64,000 nt of DNA from Flavobacterium sp. ENC (GTDB lineage Bacteria; Bacteroidota; Bacteroidia; Flavobacteriales; Flavobacteriaceae): NCBI RefSeq assembly GCF_020991415.1, contig NZ_JAJMOY010000005.1, positions 124,001 to 188,000 on the forward strand, read 5' to 3'. The position numbers and the translations under genes are program-made. Positions 42,481-51,507 of this stretch are shown piece by piece. Positions within the stretch are counted from its first letter, which is position 1; each line of letters opens with the position of its first letter. Below the pieces are notes generated by a model. It worked only from the letters and a program-made list of their open reading frames with translations, was not told the origin of the DNA and ran no database searches.

Positions 42481-43344
42481 TTATTTCTTCTTAGTAGTTT
42501 TCTTTGTTGCTTTCGCTTTTTTAGCCGGTACAGGAACGGTGTTCACAATTTTTTGCTGCACATAAGGCTTGTATAAACCATCTTTTTCCGCTCTTGCCTT
42601 AGCATCGTCAGCCCTCTTTTTTGAATCCGGATGAGAACTCATCATCTGATCAATAAAGGAAGCTTCAGTTCCTTCGCTCATTTTGGCTAAAATCCTGAAA
42701 GCAGATTCTTCGGCGTTGATGTTATACCCATTTTTCTTTAAGAAATTATACGCAAACAAATCGGCCTCGGTTTCCTGTTTTCTACTGTGTTTACTGTCGA
42801 TTAAAGCACTTCCTATTTTACCTAACTGGCTATCTGTTACTGATGTAATCGTTGCCGATTGTGAAGAAACGCCATCAATTAAGGCTTCTTTCTGGTAAGC
42901 TGCACGCATTGCATCTCTCGAATCATTATTGGCAACGTGACCAATCTCATGTCCGATTACAGCCAGCAATTCATTATCATCCATAATATCCATCAAGCCT
43001 GAATACACACGAACACTTCCGTCTGCTGTAGCAAATGCATTCACTTCTTTTACTTTATACACTTTGTAGTTTAAAGTATATCCTTCACCGGCACTATGTT
43101 TGCCAAAAACCCTGTTTAATCGCATTGCATATCCATCTGTTGCCGGTGCAACCTGATGTTCTGCGTCTAATTTAACCACTGCTTCTTTGGATAATGCCGC
43201 AGCATCAGCATTGCTAAGGGTAAAACCTGCAACCCCTTTCTGAACAGCACCGAGGGCTTTTTCGCCAAAATTAATCTGCGCATTTATACTCGTAAAACTA
43301 AAGGCTGCAAACAAAGCACCTGATATAATAAATTTCTTTTTCAT
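42481..43344 (-). CDS. M48-family secreted zinc metalloprotease (LoiP/YggG-like)
   Basis: A 287-residue exported protease. It has a signal peptide (residues 1-22), the zinc motif AVIGHEIGHVANNDSRDAM (HEXXH), and the third ligand region ETEADLFAYNFLKKNGYN. FIDQMMSSHPDSKKRADDAK resembles M48C family endings. The Lys-rich C-terminal tail (KKAKATKKTTKKK) is unusual and may bind surfaces. It degrades misfolded periplasmic or outer-membrane proteins in homologues. TACATTTG (minus strand 43378-43371) could be its -7 box. Confidence 0.88.
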   Translation of the reverse strand: MKKKFIISGALFAAFSFTSINAQINFGEKALGAVQKGVAGFTLSNADAAALSKEAVVKLDAEHQVAPATDGYAMRLNRVFGKHSAGEGYTLNYKVYKVKEVNAFATADGSVRVYSGLMDIMDDNELLAVIGHEIGHVANNDSRDAMRAAYQKEALIDGVSSQSATITSVTDSQLGKIGSALIDSKHSRKQETEADLFAYNFLKKNGYNINAEESAFRILAKMSEGTEASFIDQMMSSHPDSKKRADDAKARAEKDGLYKPYVQQKIVNTVPVPAKKAKATKKTTKKK

Positions 43345-43649
43345 GTTTTTATTTTATTACTATTTAACAACAAATGTACTATTAACAAAATACTATTTTA
43401 TCTCTTTCCGACTAATTTTATAACAAATAAAGATATAAATTTTAAACAAGTAAAATTCAAATACATATCAATATTATCGCTTCTAAATCAATACATAAAT
43501 AAAAACCTAAACAGATCAGCGTACCTTCCTTTTTTAAATTAAATTTTTAACAATAAGAATAAATTATCTTCAACGAGGACGTTCTCACAATCAAAATGCG
43601 CTATTCGCAAATTAACCTGTAAACAAATCTCCAAATAAACTACATTCCG

Positions 43650-43657
43650 TATCTTTG
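43650..43657 (+). promoter_or_regulatory. -7 box of lipA
   Basis: TATCTTTG, 18 bp before the lipA ATG; no -33 element at the right distance. Otherwise the gene-free stretch 43345-43675 (331 bp) is AT-rich with no feature I can support. Confidence 0.45.
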
Positions 43658-43675
43658 TGCTTTGAATTTTGATAT

Positions 43676-44542
43676 ATGGAAACAGTCATTGAAAATATAC
43701 CAGCCGGAAAACCTAAATGGTTAAAAGTAAAACTTCCAATTGGACAAAAATATACTGAACTTCGTGGTTTGGTGGACAAATACAGCTTAAATACGATTTG
43801 TACCTCAGGAAGCTGCCCAAATATGGGAGAATGCTGGGGAGAAGGTACGGCCACTTTTATGATTCTTGGAAACGTTTGTACCCGTTCCTGCGGATTTTGC
43901 GGTGTAAAAACCGGAAGACCTGAAACGGTAGATTGGGACGAACCGGAAAAAGTAGCCCGTTCGATCAAAATCATGAACATTAAACACGCTGTAATTACAA
44001 GTGTTGACAGGGATGACCTGAAAGACGGTGGTTCTATCATCTGGATTGAAACTGTAAAAGCAATTCGCAGAATGAATCCTACTACAACTCTTGAGACTTT
44101 AATTCCGGACTTTCAGGGCATTGAAAGAAACATTGACAGAATCGTAGAAGCGAATCCCGAAGTAGTGTCCCACAACGTCGAAACGGTTCGCCGTTTAACA
44201 CGTGAAGTGCGTATTCAGGCCAAATACGATCGTAGTCTTGAAGTTTTACGTTACTTAAAAGAAAAAGGAATCAACAGAACCAAATCCGGAATTATGCTCG
44301 GACTTGGCGAAACGGAAGAAGAAGTTTTCCAGACGATGACCGATTTAAGAAATGCAAATGTAGATGTGGTGACCATTGGACAGTACCTTCAGCCTAGTAA
44401 AAAACATTTACCGGTAAAAGAATTTATTACCCCGGATCAGTTTGCCAAATACGAAAAATTTGGTCTTGAGCTGGGTTTCCGCCATGTAGAAAGCGGACCA
44501 TTGGTTCGTTCTTCTTATAAAGCACAAAAACATATTTTATAG
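43676..44542 (+). CDS. lipA: Lipoyl synthase
   Basis: A 288-residue radical SAM LipA. The first cluster ligands are [13 protein letters not shown], the radical SAM cluster is CTRSCGFC (CxxxCxxC), and the C-terminal serine-bearing RSSYKA motif is present ([12 protein letters not shown]). It inserts two sulfurs into octanoyl groups on the E2 subunits of 2-oxo acid dehydrogenases and GcvH. It is a single gene here, without lipB. Confidence 0.96.
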   Translation: METVIENIPAGKPKWLKVKLPIGQKYTELRGLVDKYSLNTICTSGSCPNMGECWGEGTATFMILGNVCTRSCGFCGVKTGRPETVDWDEPEKVARSIKIMNIKHAVITSVDRDDLKDGGSIIWIETVKAIRRMNPTTTLETLIPDFQGIERNIDRIVEANPEVVSHNVETVRRLTREVRIQAKYDRSLEVLRYLKEKGINRTKSGIMLGLGETEEEVFQTMTDLRNANVDVVTIGQYLQPSKKHLPVKEFITPDQFAKYEKFGLELGFRHVESGPLVRSSYKAQKHIL

Positions 44543-44547
44543 AATAA

Positions 44548-44630
44548 GGTTATTCGTTTAACCGGTTAATTGTTTAATCGTATTGCAATTAAGCGATTAG
44601 CCGATTAACGATTAAACAAATAAACATAAA
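44548..44630. repeat. TTGTTTAATCG-type inverted repeat
   Basis: TTGTTTAATCGT (44570-44581) faces its complement ACGATTAAACAA (44608-44619), with CGATTAGCCGATTAACG units inside. It lies between lipA and gapA. Confidence 0.7.
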
Positions 44631-44632
44631 GA

Positions 44633-45631
44633 TTGAAAACAAGAATTGCTATAAACGGTTTTGGAAGAATTGGAAGAAATTTATTCCGTCTGCTTTTAAA
44701 CCATCCTGAAATTGAAGTTGTTGCTATTAATGATATTGCAGATAACAAAACCATGTCGCATTTGATAAAATACGACAGTATTCATGGTGTTTTACCTTTT
44801 AAAGTAGGCCATGATGAAAACAGTATTAGTATCGATGGAAAGCATTTTTTATTTTTTCATGAAAAAAGTATTCCGAATTTAGACTGGAAAAGCCATTCAA
44901 TTGATTTTGTGATAGAATGTACCGGAAAGTACAAGACACATGAAGAACTAAACGCACATATTGAAGCTGGAGCCAAAAAAGTAATCCTTTCCGCCCCTTC
45001 TGAAGTTGACACTATAAAAACAGTTGTTCTTGGAGTTAATGACAGCATTTTGGATGGGACTGAAACGATAGTTTCGAATGCAAGCTGTACCACAAATAAT
45101 GCCGCTCCGATGATCAAAATCATCGACGAATTATGCGGAATTGAGCAGGCGTACATTACAACAATACATTCCTACACTACCGACCAAAGCCTTCACGACC
45201 AGCCACATAAGGATTTACGCCGTGCCAGAGGTGCCAGTCAGTCGATTGTTCCGACAACTACAGGTGCAGCTAAGGCTTTAACAAAAATTTTCCCTAAATT
45301 GCATGAAAAAATAGGGGGTTGCGGAATTCGGGTTCCTGTTCCGGACGGTTCATTGACCGATATTACGTTTAATGTAAAACGTGCTGTCACTATCGAAGAA
45401 ATCAACACCGCTTTTGAAAACGCCTCAAATACAAATTTAAAAGGAATATTAGATTACACAGAAGATCCGATCGTATCGGTTGATGTAATTGGCAATACAA
45501 ATTCGTGTCTGTTTGACGCACAACTCACCTCCGTTATTGATAAAATGGTAAAAGTTGTAGGCTGGTACGATAATGAAATTGGCTATTCATCAAGATTGAT
45601 TGATTTGATTCTGCTGATGAAAAAAGCATAA
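44633..45631 (+). CDS. gapA: Glyceraldehyde-3-phosphate dehydrogenase, type I
   Basis: A 332-residue GAPDH read from a TTG start (MKTRIAINGFGRIGRNLFRL). The NAD-binding motif is at residues 7-20, the catalytic cysteine is C152 in SNASCTTNNAAP, and the phosphate-binding RARGASQSIVPTTTGAAKA and WYDNEIGYSSRLIDL follow. It oxidises GAP to 1,3-bisphosphoglycerate in glycolysis. The gene is followed by a histidine kinase gene in the same direction after 27 bp, but a common function is not implied. Confidence 0.95.
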   Translation: MKTRIAINGFGRIGRNLFRLLLNHPEIEVVAINDIADNKTMSHLIKYDSIHGVLPFKVGHDENSISIDGKHFLFFHEKSIPNLDWKSHSIDFVIECTGKYKTHEELNAHIEAGAKKVILSAPSEVDTIKTVVLGVNDSILDGTETIVSNASCTTNNAAPMIKIIDELCGIEQAYITTIHSYTTDQSLHDQPHKDLRRARGASQSIVPTTTGAAKALTKIFPKLHEKIGGCGIRVPVPDGSLTDITFNVKRAVTIEEINTAFENASNTNLKGILDYTEDPIVSVDVIGNTNSCLFDAQLTSVIDKMVKVVGWYDNEIGYSSRLIDLILLMKKA

Positions 45632-45658
45632 GATTCATTGTAAGAAGCATTGCGATAC

Positions 45659-47830
45659 ATGAAACACTACCTTTTAATTCTTATTAGTTTTTTCAATCCG
45701 TTTTTGTATTCTCAGGGCAAACAGAGTACAGACAGCATTGTCTATTATAACAAGCTGGCAAACAATAATCTTCAGGATAAAGAATACACTCAGGCTCTTT
45801 TTTTTACACAAAAATCCATTGCCTATTGTGCTTTAAATAATAAACCGGAAAATTTAGCCAATCAGACTTTTAAACTTGGGAAAATTTATTACAACCTCGG
45901 GAATTATGAAGATGCCCTTAAAAACTTTCATAAAAGTGTTTCTTTATTCAACAGGGTAAAACCCACCTGTACCAAGGCCCTTGCCCTGCATTACATCGGC
46001 ATAACAAATACTACACAGGGAAATTACCAAATTGCTGAGCTGTATTACAAAAAAGCGGACAATCTTCTAAAGGAATTAAATATTGCTGATAGTGCCGAAA
46101 TTTTAAGCTATCAGAAAGCAATGGCATTCAAGGCTAACAACAACTTCCCTCTAGCTGTAAAAACTTTTCAGAGAATCATTAAAAAACAGGACAACAACTC
46201 CATTCTAAAAGCAAAAGCAGATTCATACTATCAACTGGGCCTGCTTAAAAACCAGCTGAAACAAAATGATTCTGCCATCATTTATTTTGACAATGCTTTA
46301 GAAATTAACGCTAAAAGCAATGATTTAGCCCAAAAATCAAAAATCATTCTGGCCATTAGCCAATATTACAAAAAACAAAGGAATTTTGATCTCGCTTATT
46401 CTTATCTGGATGAACATTATCAGATTGAAAACTATATCTTAAAAATAAAAAATGCTAAATTAGATGTAAACGAGTTTGAAAAATTTAAAAAAAATCAATC
46501 GATCAACAAAACGCTGAAACGCGAAAACGAAGAAAAAATTCAGTTAAAAACCTATCGCTACTCTAAGCTGGTCAGCATTTTAGCGATTGCCTTAATTTCG
46601 ATTTTGTCCCTTTTGAGTCTGGCTTTGTACAAAAACAATATTATTCGAAATCAGAACAATTTACTTCTGAGGGAGAAAAACAAGGAACTTATCCTGGCCA
46701 AAAACAAAGCTGAAAAAGCATCACAAGCCAGATCCGAATTCTTATCAACCGTAAGTCATGAACTTCGCACCCCGCTAAATGCGATAAACGGAATCACACA
46801 TTTACTTCTGGAAGACAATCCTAAAAAAACACAGTTAAAATACCTTGAATCTTTAAAATTCTCCGGAAATTACCTGACCACTTTCATCAATGAAATTCTC
46901 GAGATCAATAAAATTGATTCTACAAAAGTAGAAATTGAAAACATCTCCTTTAATCTGAAAGAGTTATTATTCAATATTCAAAGTTCCTTAAAAGAATTAG
47001 CTACTGCCAATAAAAATTATTTTAATCTTGAAATAGACAAGAGCATTCCGGACAACTTAATTGGGGATCCCACAAAACTATCCCAGATTATACTCAACTT
47101 AATTAACAATGCTTTAAAATTCACACAAAACGGGCATGTAAGCGTAATTGCCAAATTGTATGCTATCGAAAATGATAACGCAACGGTTTATTTTGAAATT
47201 GTGGATACCGGAATTGGAATTCCCGAAGATAAACTGCAAACTGTTTTCGAAAGTTTTTCTCAGGGATCCATAGAGGTGAATCGAAAATACGGCGGAACCG
47301 GTCTTGGACTTACAATTGTCAAAAAATTAATTGAACTCCTGGGTGGTGAAATCAAACTGAAAAGCGAAGTGGACAAAGGCTCTACTTTCACCTTCAGATT
47401 AGACTTCAGAATCAATAAAGAACCTCTTGAAATAAAGGAAGAGGCAAAGTCATACAGTGACGAACAATTAAAAAACAAATCTATTTTATTGATTGAAGAC
47501 AACAAAATCAATCAGATGATTACCCGAAAAATGCTCGAAAACAAAGCAATTAGCTGCGAAATAATTGATAATGGAGAAGATGCTGTTGAGCTATTGAAAA
47601 TAAGAAAATTCGATATGATTCTAATGGATGTTCATTTACCGGGAATCAACGGAACGACCGCTACAAAACAAATTCGGGAATTTGACAAAATCACTCCTAT
47701 CATTGCCTTAACAGCTATTTCGCTGGACGAAAACAGAGACATGCTATTATCTTTCGGAATGAATGATGTGATTACAAAACCATTTGTTCCTGACGAATTT
47801 TACAGTATTATTGCGACATTTCTTGAATAA
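45659..47830 (+). CDS. Hybrid histidine kinase with TPR sensor and receiver domain
   Basis: A 723-residue protein from ATG 45659; a TTG 9 bp earlier is a less likely start. It has a signal/anchor segment, then TPR units (about residues 35-275, such as YYNLGNYEDALKNFHKSVSL), a membrane helix (about 305-325) and a coiled coil. HisKA has FLSTVSHELRTPLNAINGITHLL (phosphoacceptor His), and HATPase_c has NLINNALKFTQNGH, DTGIGIP and GTGLGLTIVKKL. A C-terminal REC domain (ILLIEDNKINQMITRKML, MDVHLPGINGT) ends the protein. No DNA-binding output is fused, so the REC phosphoryl group must pass elsewhere. Confidence 0.9.
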   Translation: MKHYLLILISFFNPFLYSQGKQSTDSIVYYNKLANNNLQDKEYTQALFFTQKSIAYCALNNKPENLANQTFKLGKIYYNLGNYEDALKNFHKSVSLFNRVKPTCTKALALHYIGITNTTQGNYQIAELYYKKADNLLKELNIADSAEILSYQKAMAFKANNNFPLAVKTFQRIIKKQDNNSILKAKADSYYQLGLLKNQLKQNDSAIIYFDNALEINAKSNDLAQKSKIILAISQYYKKQRNFDLAYSYLDEHYQIENYILKIKNAKLDVNEFEKFKKNQSINKTLKRENEEKIQLKTYRYSKLVSILAIALISILSLLSLALYKNNIIRNQNNLLLREKNKELILAKNKAEKASQARSEFLSTVSHELRTPLNAINGITHLLLEDNPKKTQLKYLESLKFSGNYLTTFINEILEINKIDSTKVEIENISFNLKELLFNIQSSLKELATANKNYFNLEIDKSIPDNLIGDPTKLSQIILNLINNALKFTQNGHVSVIAKLYAIENDNATVYFEIVDTGIGIPEDKLQTVFESFSQGSIEVNRKYGGTGLGLTIVKKLIELLGGEIKLKSEVDKGSTFTFRLDFRINKEPLEIKEEAKSYSDEQLKNKSILLIEDNKINQMITRKMLENKAISCEIIDNGEDAVELLKIRKFDMILMDVHLPGINGTTATKQIREFDKITPIIALTAISLDENRDMLLSFGMNDVITKPFVPDEFYSIIATFLE

Positions 47831-47856
47831 AAACGAAGCTTCTGAGGAACTAGTTG

Positions 47857-48879
47857 CTAATTTTCCAAGTTTGATTTAACATATTCCAGAATTGTTGCGT
47901 CAAAATTCTGATGATTACTGATGAACGTACTTTTTATAGGAAGATAATACAACTGTGAAGCCAATTCAGAATCTTTTAAACGCACAAAATCTTTCTCTGT
48001 TGTAATAATTTTTCTGTTTTGTGCTTTGTTGTGAATCATCTCTAAATCAGAATCAGAGAAATGATGGTGATCTGGAAAAGTCAGGCATTCGTTATTTTCA
48101 TATTTTAAATAATTGAAAAACGGTACTGGTTTTGCAATTCCGGCCAAAAGCAGTTTTGATTCGTTTTTAACCTCACTTACAGCTATTTTTTCTTCTTTGT
48201 TATAGATATAATCATCATAATCGATAAAAGTAAAAAAGATTTTCCGGGAGCAGCTTACGTTTAGTTTCGTACGGATTTCATCCTGCTGTTTAACAGACAA
48301 ATCCTTCGGGCATTTTGTGACTATTACAATTTGAGCACGATTGGCTCCGCTCCTGCTTTCTCTTAAATTTCCGGTAGGCAGCATAAAGTCATCGGCATAC
48401 AAATCGCCAAAAGACGTGAGAAGAATATAAAAACCTGCTTTTACTTTCCGGTGCTGATAAGCATCATCCAATAAGACAACTTGTGGTTTTTCATTTTGCG
48501 AAAGCAATTGTGTGATTCCATTTGTTCGGTCTGCATCTACAGCCACCTGAATATTTGGGAATTTCTGATAAAACTGAAAGGGTTCATCTCCTAAAATTTC
48601 AGCATTAGAACCGGCGTCAGCCAAAATGAAACCTTCTGATTTTCGTTTATAGCCGCGACTCAGCGTTGCTACTTTATATTTATCTGACAATAACCGAATG
48701 AGATATTCAATTTGAGGTGTTTTCCCGGTTCCGCCTACACTTAAATTTCCGACCGCAATAACAGGCAAATCAAACAAAGTTGATTTCAAAATTCCTTTAT
48801 CAAAAAGATAATTCCGGATTGAGGTAATGAATCCGTATAAAATGGCAAACGGAAAAAGTATTTTTCGAAGTAAGTTCAT
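47857..48879 (-). CDS. lpxK: Tetraacyldisaccharide 4'-kinase
   Basis: A 340-residue LpxK. Walker A is PVIAVGNLSVGGTGKTP, followed by LSRGYKRKSEGF, LLDDAYQHRKVK, which contains the catalytic Asp-Asp, and a C-terminal FPDHHHFSD. It phosphorylates the lipid A disaccharide at the inner membrane. Its ATG lies only 3 bp after the stop of a toxin gene, so this essential gene appears to sit downstream of a toxin-antitoxin module on one transcript. Confidence 0.94.
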   Translation of the reverse strand: MNLLRKILFPFAILYGFITSIRNYLFDKGILKSTLFDLPVIAVGNLSVGGTGKTPQIEYLIRLLSDKYKVATLSRGYKRKSEGFILADAGSNAEILGDEPFQFYQKFPNIQVAVDADRTNGITQLLSQNEKPQVVLLDDAYQHRKVKAGFYILLTSFGDLYADDFMLPTGNLRESRSGANRAQIVIVTKCPKDLSVKQQDEIRTKLNVSCSRKIFFTFIDYDDYIYNKEEKIAVSEVKNESKLLLAGIAKPVPFFNYLKYENNECLTFPDHHHFSDSDLEMIHNKAQNRKIITTEKDFVRLKDSELASQLYYLPIKSTFISNHQNFDATILEYVKSNLEN

Positions 48880-48882
48880 AAG

Positions 48883-49164
48883 TTATTTATCAGAATAATG
48901 TCCCATTGCAGAAACTATAATAACAGTTACAATTTCTTCTTCTACTCTATAAACCATTCTGTCTCTTTGATTAATTCTTCTGGACCAATATCCTTTAAGA
49001 TTATACTTTAACTCTTCAGGTTGACCTTCACCAAAAAAAGGATCTTCAGTTAATTCCAAAAGTATTTTTTCAATCTTTTTTATAGTAGCTTTATTCCCTG
49101 ATTTATAGTGGTTTTGCAAATCTTTGCGGGCAATATCATCAAATTCTACAAAATACTTCCCCAT
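48883..49164 (-). CDS. RelE/YoeB-type toxin
   Basis: A 93-residue protein of the RelE/ParE superfamily: YFVEFDDIARKDLQNHYKSGN, IEKILLELTEDPFFGEGQPEELKYNLKGYWSRRINQRDRMVYRVEEE and a short C-terminal end. The closest match by pattern is Txe/YoeB, ribosome-dependent mRNA interferases; the family Tyr/Arg/His-type residues near the C-terminus are partly present. It overlaps the antitoxin by 19 bp and precedes lpxK by 3 bp. Confidence 0.85.
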   Translation of the reverse strand: MGKYFVEFDDIARKDLQNHYKSGNKATIKKIEKILLELTEDPFFGEGQPEELKYNLKGYWSRRINQRDRMVYRVEEEIVTVIIVSAMGHYSDK

Positions 49165-49388
49165 ATATCCTCAGGATTTAATCTTGTAGTTTTTCCTTTT
49201 TTAACATTTGCTTCTGCTTTTTTAATTTTCGCAACAAATTCAGCGCTATAAAAGCTTTCCTCTTCATTATTCTTTTTAGAATCTGTTTCAATAATTTCTA
49301 TTCCGTCAACACCTTTAAAAAAAGCTTCAAACATAGCCATAAATGCTTTTCCTGTTTTGGTACGCTCGTTGATTTTTATTGTAGTCAT
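49146..49388 (-). CDS. DUF2683-type antitoxin
   Basis: An 80-residue acidic/Lys-rich protein. MTTIKINERTKTGKAFMAMFEAF is followed by a linker rich in Asn/Glu/Lys and a C-terminal helix ending EDIWGSIL. It resembles the short DUF2683/RelB-like antitoxins seen next to Txe toxins in Bacteroidota. Its start is 19 bp after a TATATTTG (minus, 49415-49408) promoter half. Two 17-bp near-identical direct repeats at 49423 and 49445 lie just upstream. Confidence 0.78.
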   Translation of the reverse strand: MTTIKINERTKTGKAFMAMFEAFFKGVDGIEIIETDSKKNNEEESFYSAEFVAKIKKAEANVKKGKTTRLNPEDIWGSIL

Positions 49389-49407
49389 AACTTCAAGTTT
49401 AGAACTA

Positions 49408-49461
49408 CAAATATACTAAAATCATATGAGTGGTATATAAAATTCATACAAGTGCTATATA
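49408..49461 (-). promoter_or_regulatory. Toxin-antitoxin control region with 22-bp-phased direct repeats
   Basis: TATATTTG (minus strand, 49415-49408) is a plausible -7 element. The plus-strand repeats CATATGAGTGGTATATA (49423-49439) and CATACAAGTGCTATATA (49445-49461) match in 14 of 17 positions and are offset by 22 bp, two helical turns. They are candidates for autoregulatory binding sites. Confidence 0.45.
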
Positions 49462-49529
49462 TAATTAAAATGAAACTACGGTACTTTCAGAAAACATTGA
49501 TTTATAATGTATATATTTTTTCGTTAATT

Positions 49530-49583
49530 TGTTTCAAGTTCAATTAGTATAAAAATTTTGAAACCTGAAACCTGAAACAAAAT
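49530..49583. repeat. GAAACCTGAAAC repeat unit
   Basis: GAAACCTGAAACCTGAAAC (49560-49578) is a three-unit CTGAAAC tandem. TTGTTTCAAGTTC lies 30 bp before it in the opposite sense. Confidence 0.7.
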
Positions 49584-49586
49584 TCA

Positions 49587-50681
49587 ATGAAAATAAAAGA
49601 TATACTATTAGTTCTGGAAGAAATGGCTCCTTTGGCCTATGCTGAAGATTTTGACAATGTCGGACTTTTGGTGGGCGATGCCGAAGCGGAAAGCACCGGT
49701 GTTTTGGTTTGTCACGATGCTCTGGAAACGATTATTGAAGAAGCCATTAGCAAAAATTGCAATCTGGTGGTTTGTTTTCACCCCATTTTATTCTCCGGAA
49801 TCAAGAAAATTACGGGCAAGAATTATGTCGAGCGTGCCATCTTAAAAGCGATCAAAAACGATATTGCTATTTATGCCGTTCACACTGCACTTGATAATCA
49901 TTCGGCAGGTGTTAATAAAATTTTCTGTGATGCTTTAGGCTTGGTAAATACTAAAGTATTGATTCCTAAACAAAATTTCATTCAGAAATTAGTTACGTAT
50001 ACCACTCCTGATAATTCTGAAAAAGTTCGAAATGCCTTGTTTGACGCCGGAGCAGGGACTATAGGAAATTATGATAATTGCAGTTTTAATAGCGAAGGTT
50101 TTTTTACTTTTAAAGGAAATGAAGACAGCAACCCTGTTATTGGAGAAAGAGGGAAATTACATACCGGAACCGAAATCAAAATTGAGGTTGTTTTTGAAAA
50201 ACATTTACAGTCTAAAATCCTGAAAGCTCTTTTTGCCAGTCATCTTTACGAGGAAGTCGCTTATGAAATTTATAACCTGCAAAATTCGCATCAGAATATC
50301 GGGTTAGGAATGATTGGTGAATTTGATACTGAAATGGAGGAGAAAGACTTTTTACATTTTGTAAAGGATAAAATGATTGCCGATGGAATTCGTCATTCTG
50401 CTTTTTTAGGAAAAAAAATAAAAAAAGTAGCCGTTTTGGGAGGTTCCGGAAGTTTTGCGATAAAAAATGCCATTCAGGCCGGAGCAGATGCTTTTCTGAC
50501 CGCAGATTTAAAATACCATCAATTTTACGAAGCCGAAAACCGATTACTTTTGGCCGATATTGGTCATTTTGAGAGTGAACGCTATACAAAAAACTATATT
50601 GTTGATTATCTTCAAAAAAAAATCCTTAATTTTGCCATCATTTTAGCAGAAGAAAATACAAATCCAGTTAAGTACTTATAG
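49587..50681 (+). CDS. Nif3-like dinuclear metal centre protein
   Basis: A 364-residue protein of the Nif3/YqfO family. The first half has VLVCHDALETIIEEA, LVVCFHPILFSGIKKITG and VHTALDNHSAG, which hold the metal-binding His residues. A CutA1-like insert spans about residues 125-230, and the C-terminal half has ADLKYHQFYEAE and LADIGHFESE. It is a longer, two-module form with a central insert. Members act on diverse substrates, and the specific one is unknown. It is immediately followed by the coiled-coil protein gene (3 bp), a linkage common in Bacteroidota. Confidence 0.9.
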   Translation: MKIKDILLVLEEMAPLAYAEDFDNVGLLVGDAEAESTGVLVCHDALETIIEEAISKNCNLVVCFHPILFSGIKKITGKNYVERAILKAIKNDIAIYAVHTALDNHSAGVNKIFCDALGLVNTKVLIPKQNFIQKLVTYTTPDNSEKVRNALFDAGAGTIGNYDNCSFNSEGFFTFKGNEDSNPVIGERGKLHTGTEIKIEVVFEKHLQSKILKALFASHLYEEVAYEIYNLQNSHQNIGLGMIGEFDTEMEEKDFLHFVKDKMIADGIRHSAFLGKKIKKVAVLGGSGSFAIKNAIQAGADAFLTADLKYHQFYEAENRLLLADIGHFESERYTKNYIVDYLQKKILNFAIILAEENTNPVKYL

Positions 50682-50684
50682 AAT

Positions 50685-51464
50685 ATGGCGAATACGAAAG
50701 AATTAAGTGTTGAGGACAAGTTAAGAGCAATATACGATTTACAGCTTATTGACACCCGAATTGACGAAATCAGAAACGTAAGAGGAGAACTTCCATTAGA
50801 AGTTGAAGATTTAGAAGATGAAGTTGCAGGCTTAAGCACGCGTTCAGAGAAATTGAAAAGTGAACTTGAAGTAGTTGAGGATCTTATCAAAGCAAAGAAA
50901 AATGCAATTGATGAGCACAAAGAGGTTATCAAAAAATACACAAAACAACAAGAATCAGTTCGTAATAACAGAGAATTTAATTCTTTGACTAAAGAGGTTG
51001 AATTTCAGGAATTAGAAATTCAGTTGGCTGAGAAGCAAATCAAAGAAATGAAAGCTTCTATCGAGCACAAAAAAGAAGTTATTGCTAATTTAAAAGAAAA
51101 ACTTGATTCAAAAAGTTCTCATTTAAAACATAAAAAATCAGAACTGGATGCAATTATGGCAGAAACTCAAAAAGAAGAAATCTTCTTGTCTGAGAAATCT
51201 GCAGAGTTTTCAGCATTAATTGAAGAAAGATTATTAGCGGCTTATACAAGAATCAGAACTAGTGTTCGTAATGGTTTAGCTGTTGTTTCTATCGAAAGAG
51301 GAGCATCTGCAGGATCATTCTTCACTATTCCACCGCAAACTCAGGTTGAAATTGCTTCAAGAAAGAAAATCATCACTGATGAGCACTCCGGAAGAATTTT
51401 AGTTGACAGCGCACTGGCTGAAGAAGAAAAAGAAAAAATGGAACAATTGTTCTCTAAATTCTAA
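50685..51464 (+). CDS. Coiled-coil protein of the zinc-ribbon (zf-RING_7) family, ribbon lost
   Basis: A 259-residue protein. Residues 10-190 form a long antiparallel coiled coil (RSEKLKSELEVVEDLIKAKKNAI, IKEMKASIEHKKEVIANLKEKL). The C-terminal region aligns with the family zinc ribbon: SFFTIPPQTQVEIASRKKIITDEHSGRILVD stands where others have a CxxC pair and a second pair (a CEHCGRILVD-type ending). No cysteine remains, so zinc binding through this ribbon is impossible. The rest of the fold is intact. It probably acts as a stand-alone nucleic-acid or ribosome-linked protein by family context, not shown here. Confidence 0.85.
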   Translation: MANTKELSVEDKLRAIYDLQLIDTRIDEIRNVRGELPLEVEDLEDEVAGLSTRSEKLKSELEVVEDLIKAKKNAIDEHKEVIKKYTKQQESVRNNREFNSLTKEVEFQELEIQLAEKQIKEMKASIEHKKEVIANLKEKLDSKSSHLKHKKSELDAIMAETQKEEIFLSEKSAEFSALIEERLLAAYTRIRTSVRNGLAVVSIERGASAGSFFTIPPQTQVEIASRKKIITDEHSGRILVDSALAEEEKEKMEQLFSKF

Positions 51465-51470
51465 ATAACT

Positions 51471-51497
51471 GTCCCGATCTGATCGGGACTTTTTTTT
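51471..51497 (+). terminator. Terminator after the coiled-coil protein gene
   Basis: GTCCCGAT-CTG-ATCGGGAC followed by eight T residues. Confidence 0.9.
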
Positions 51498-51507
51498 GTT
51501 AAAATTT

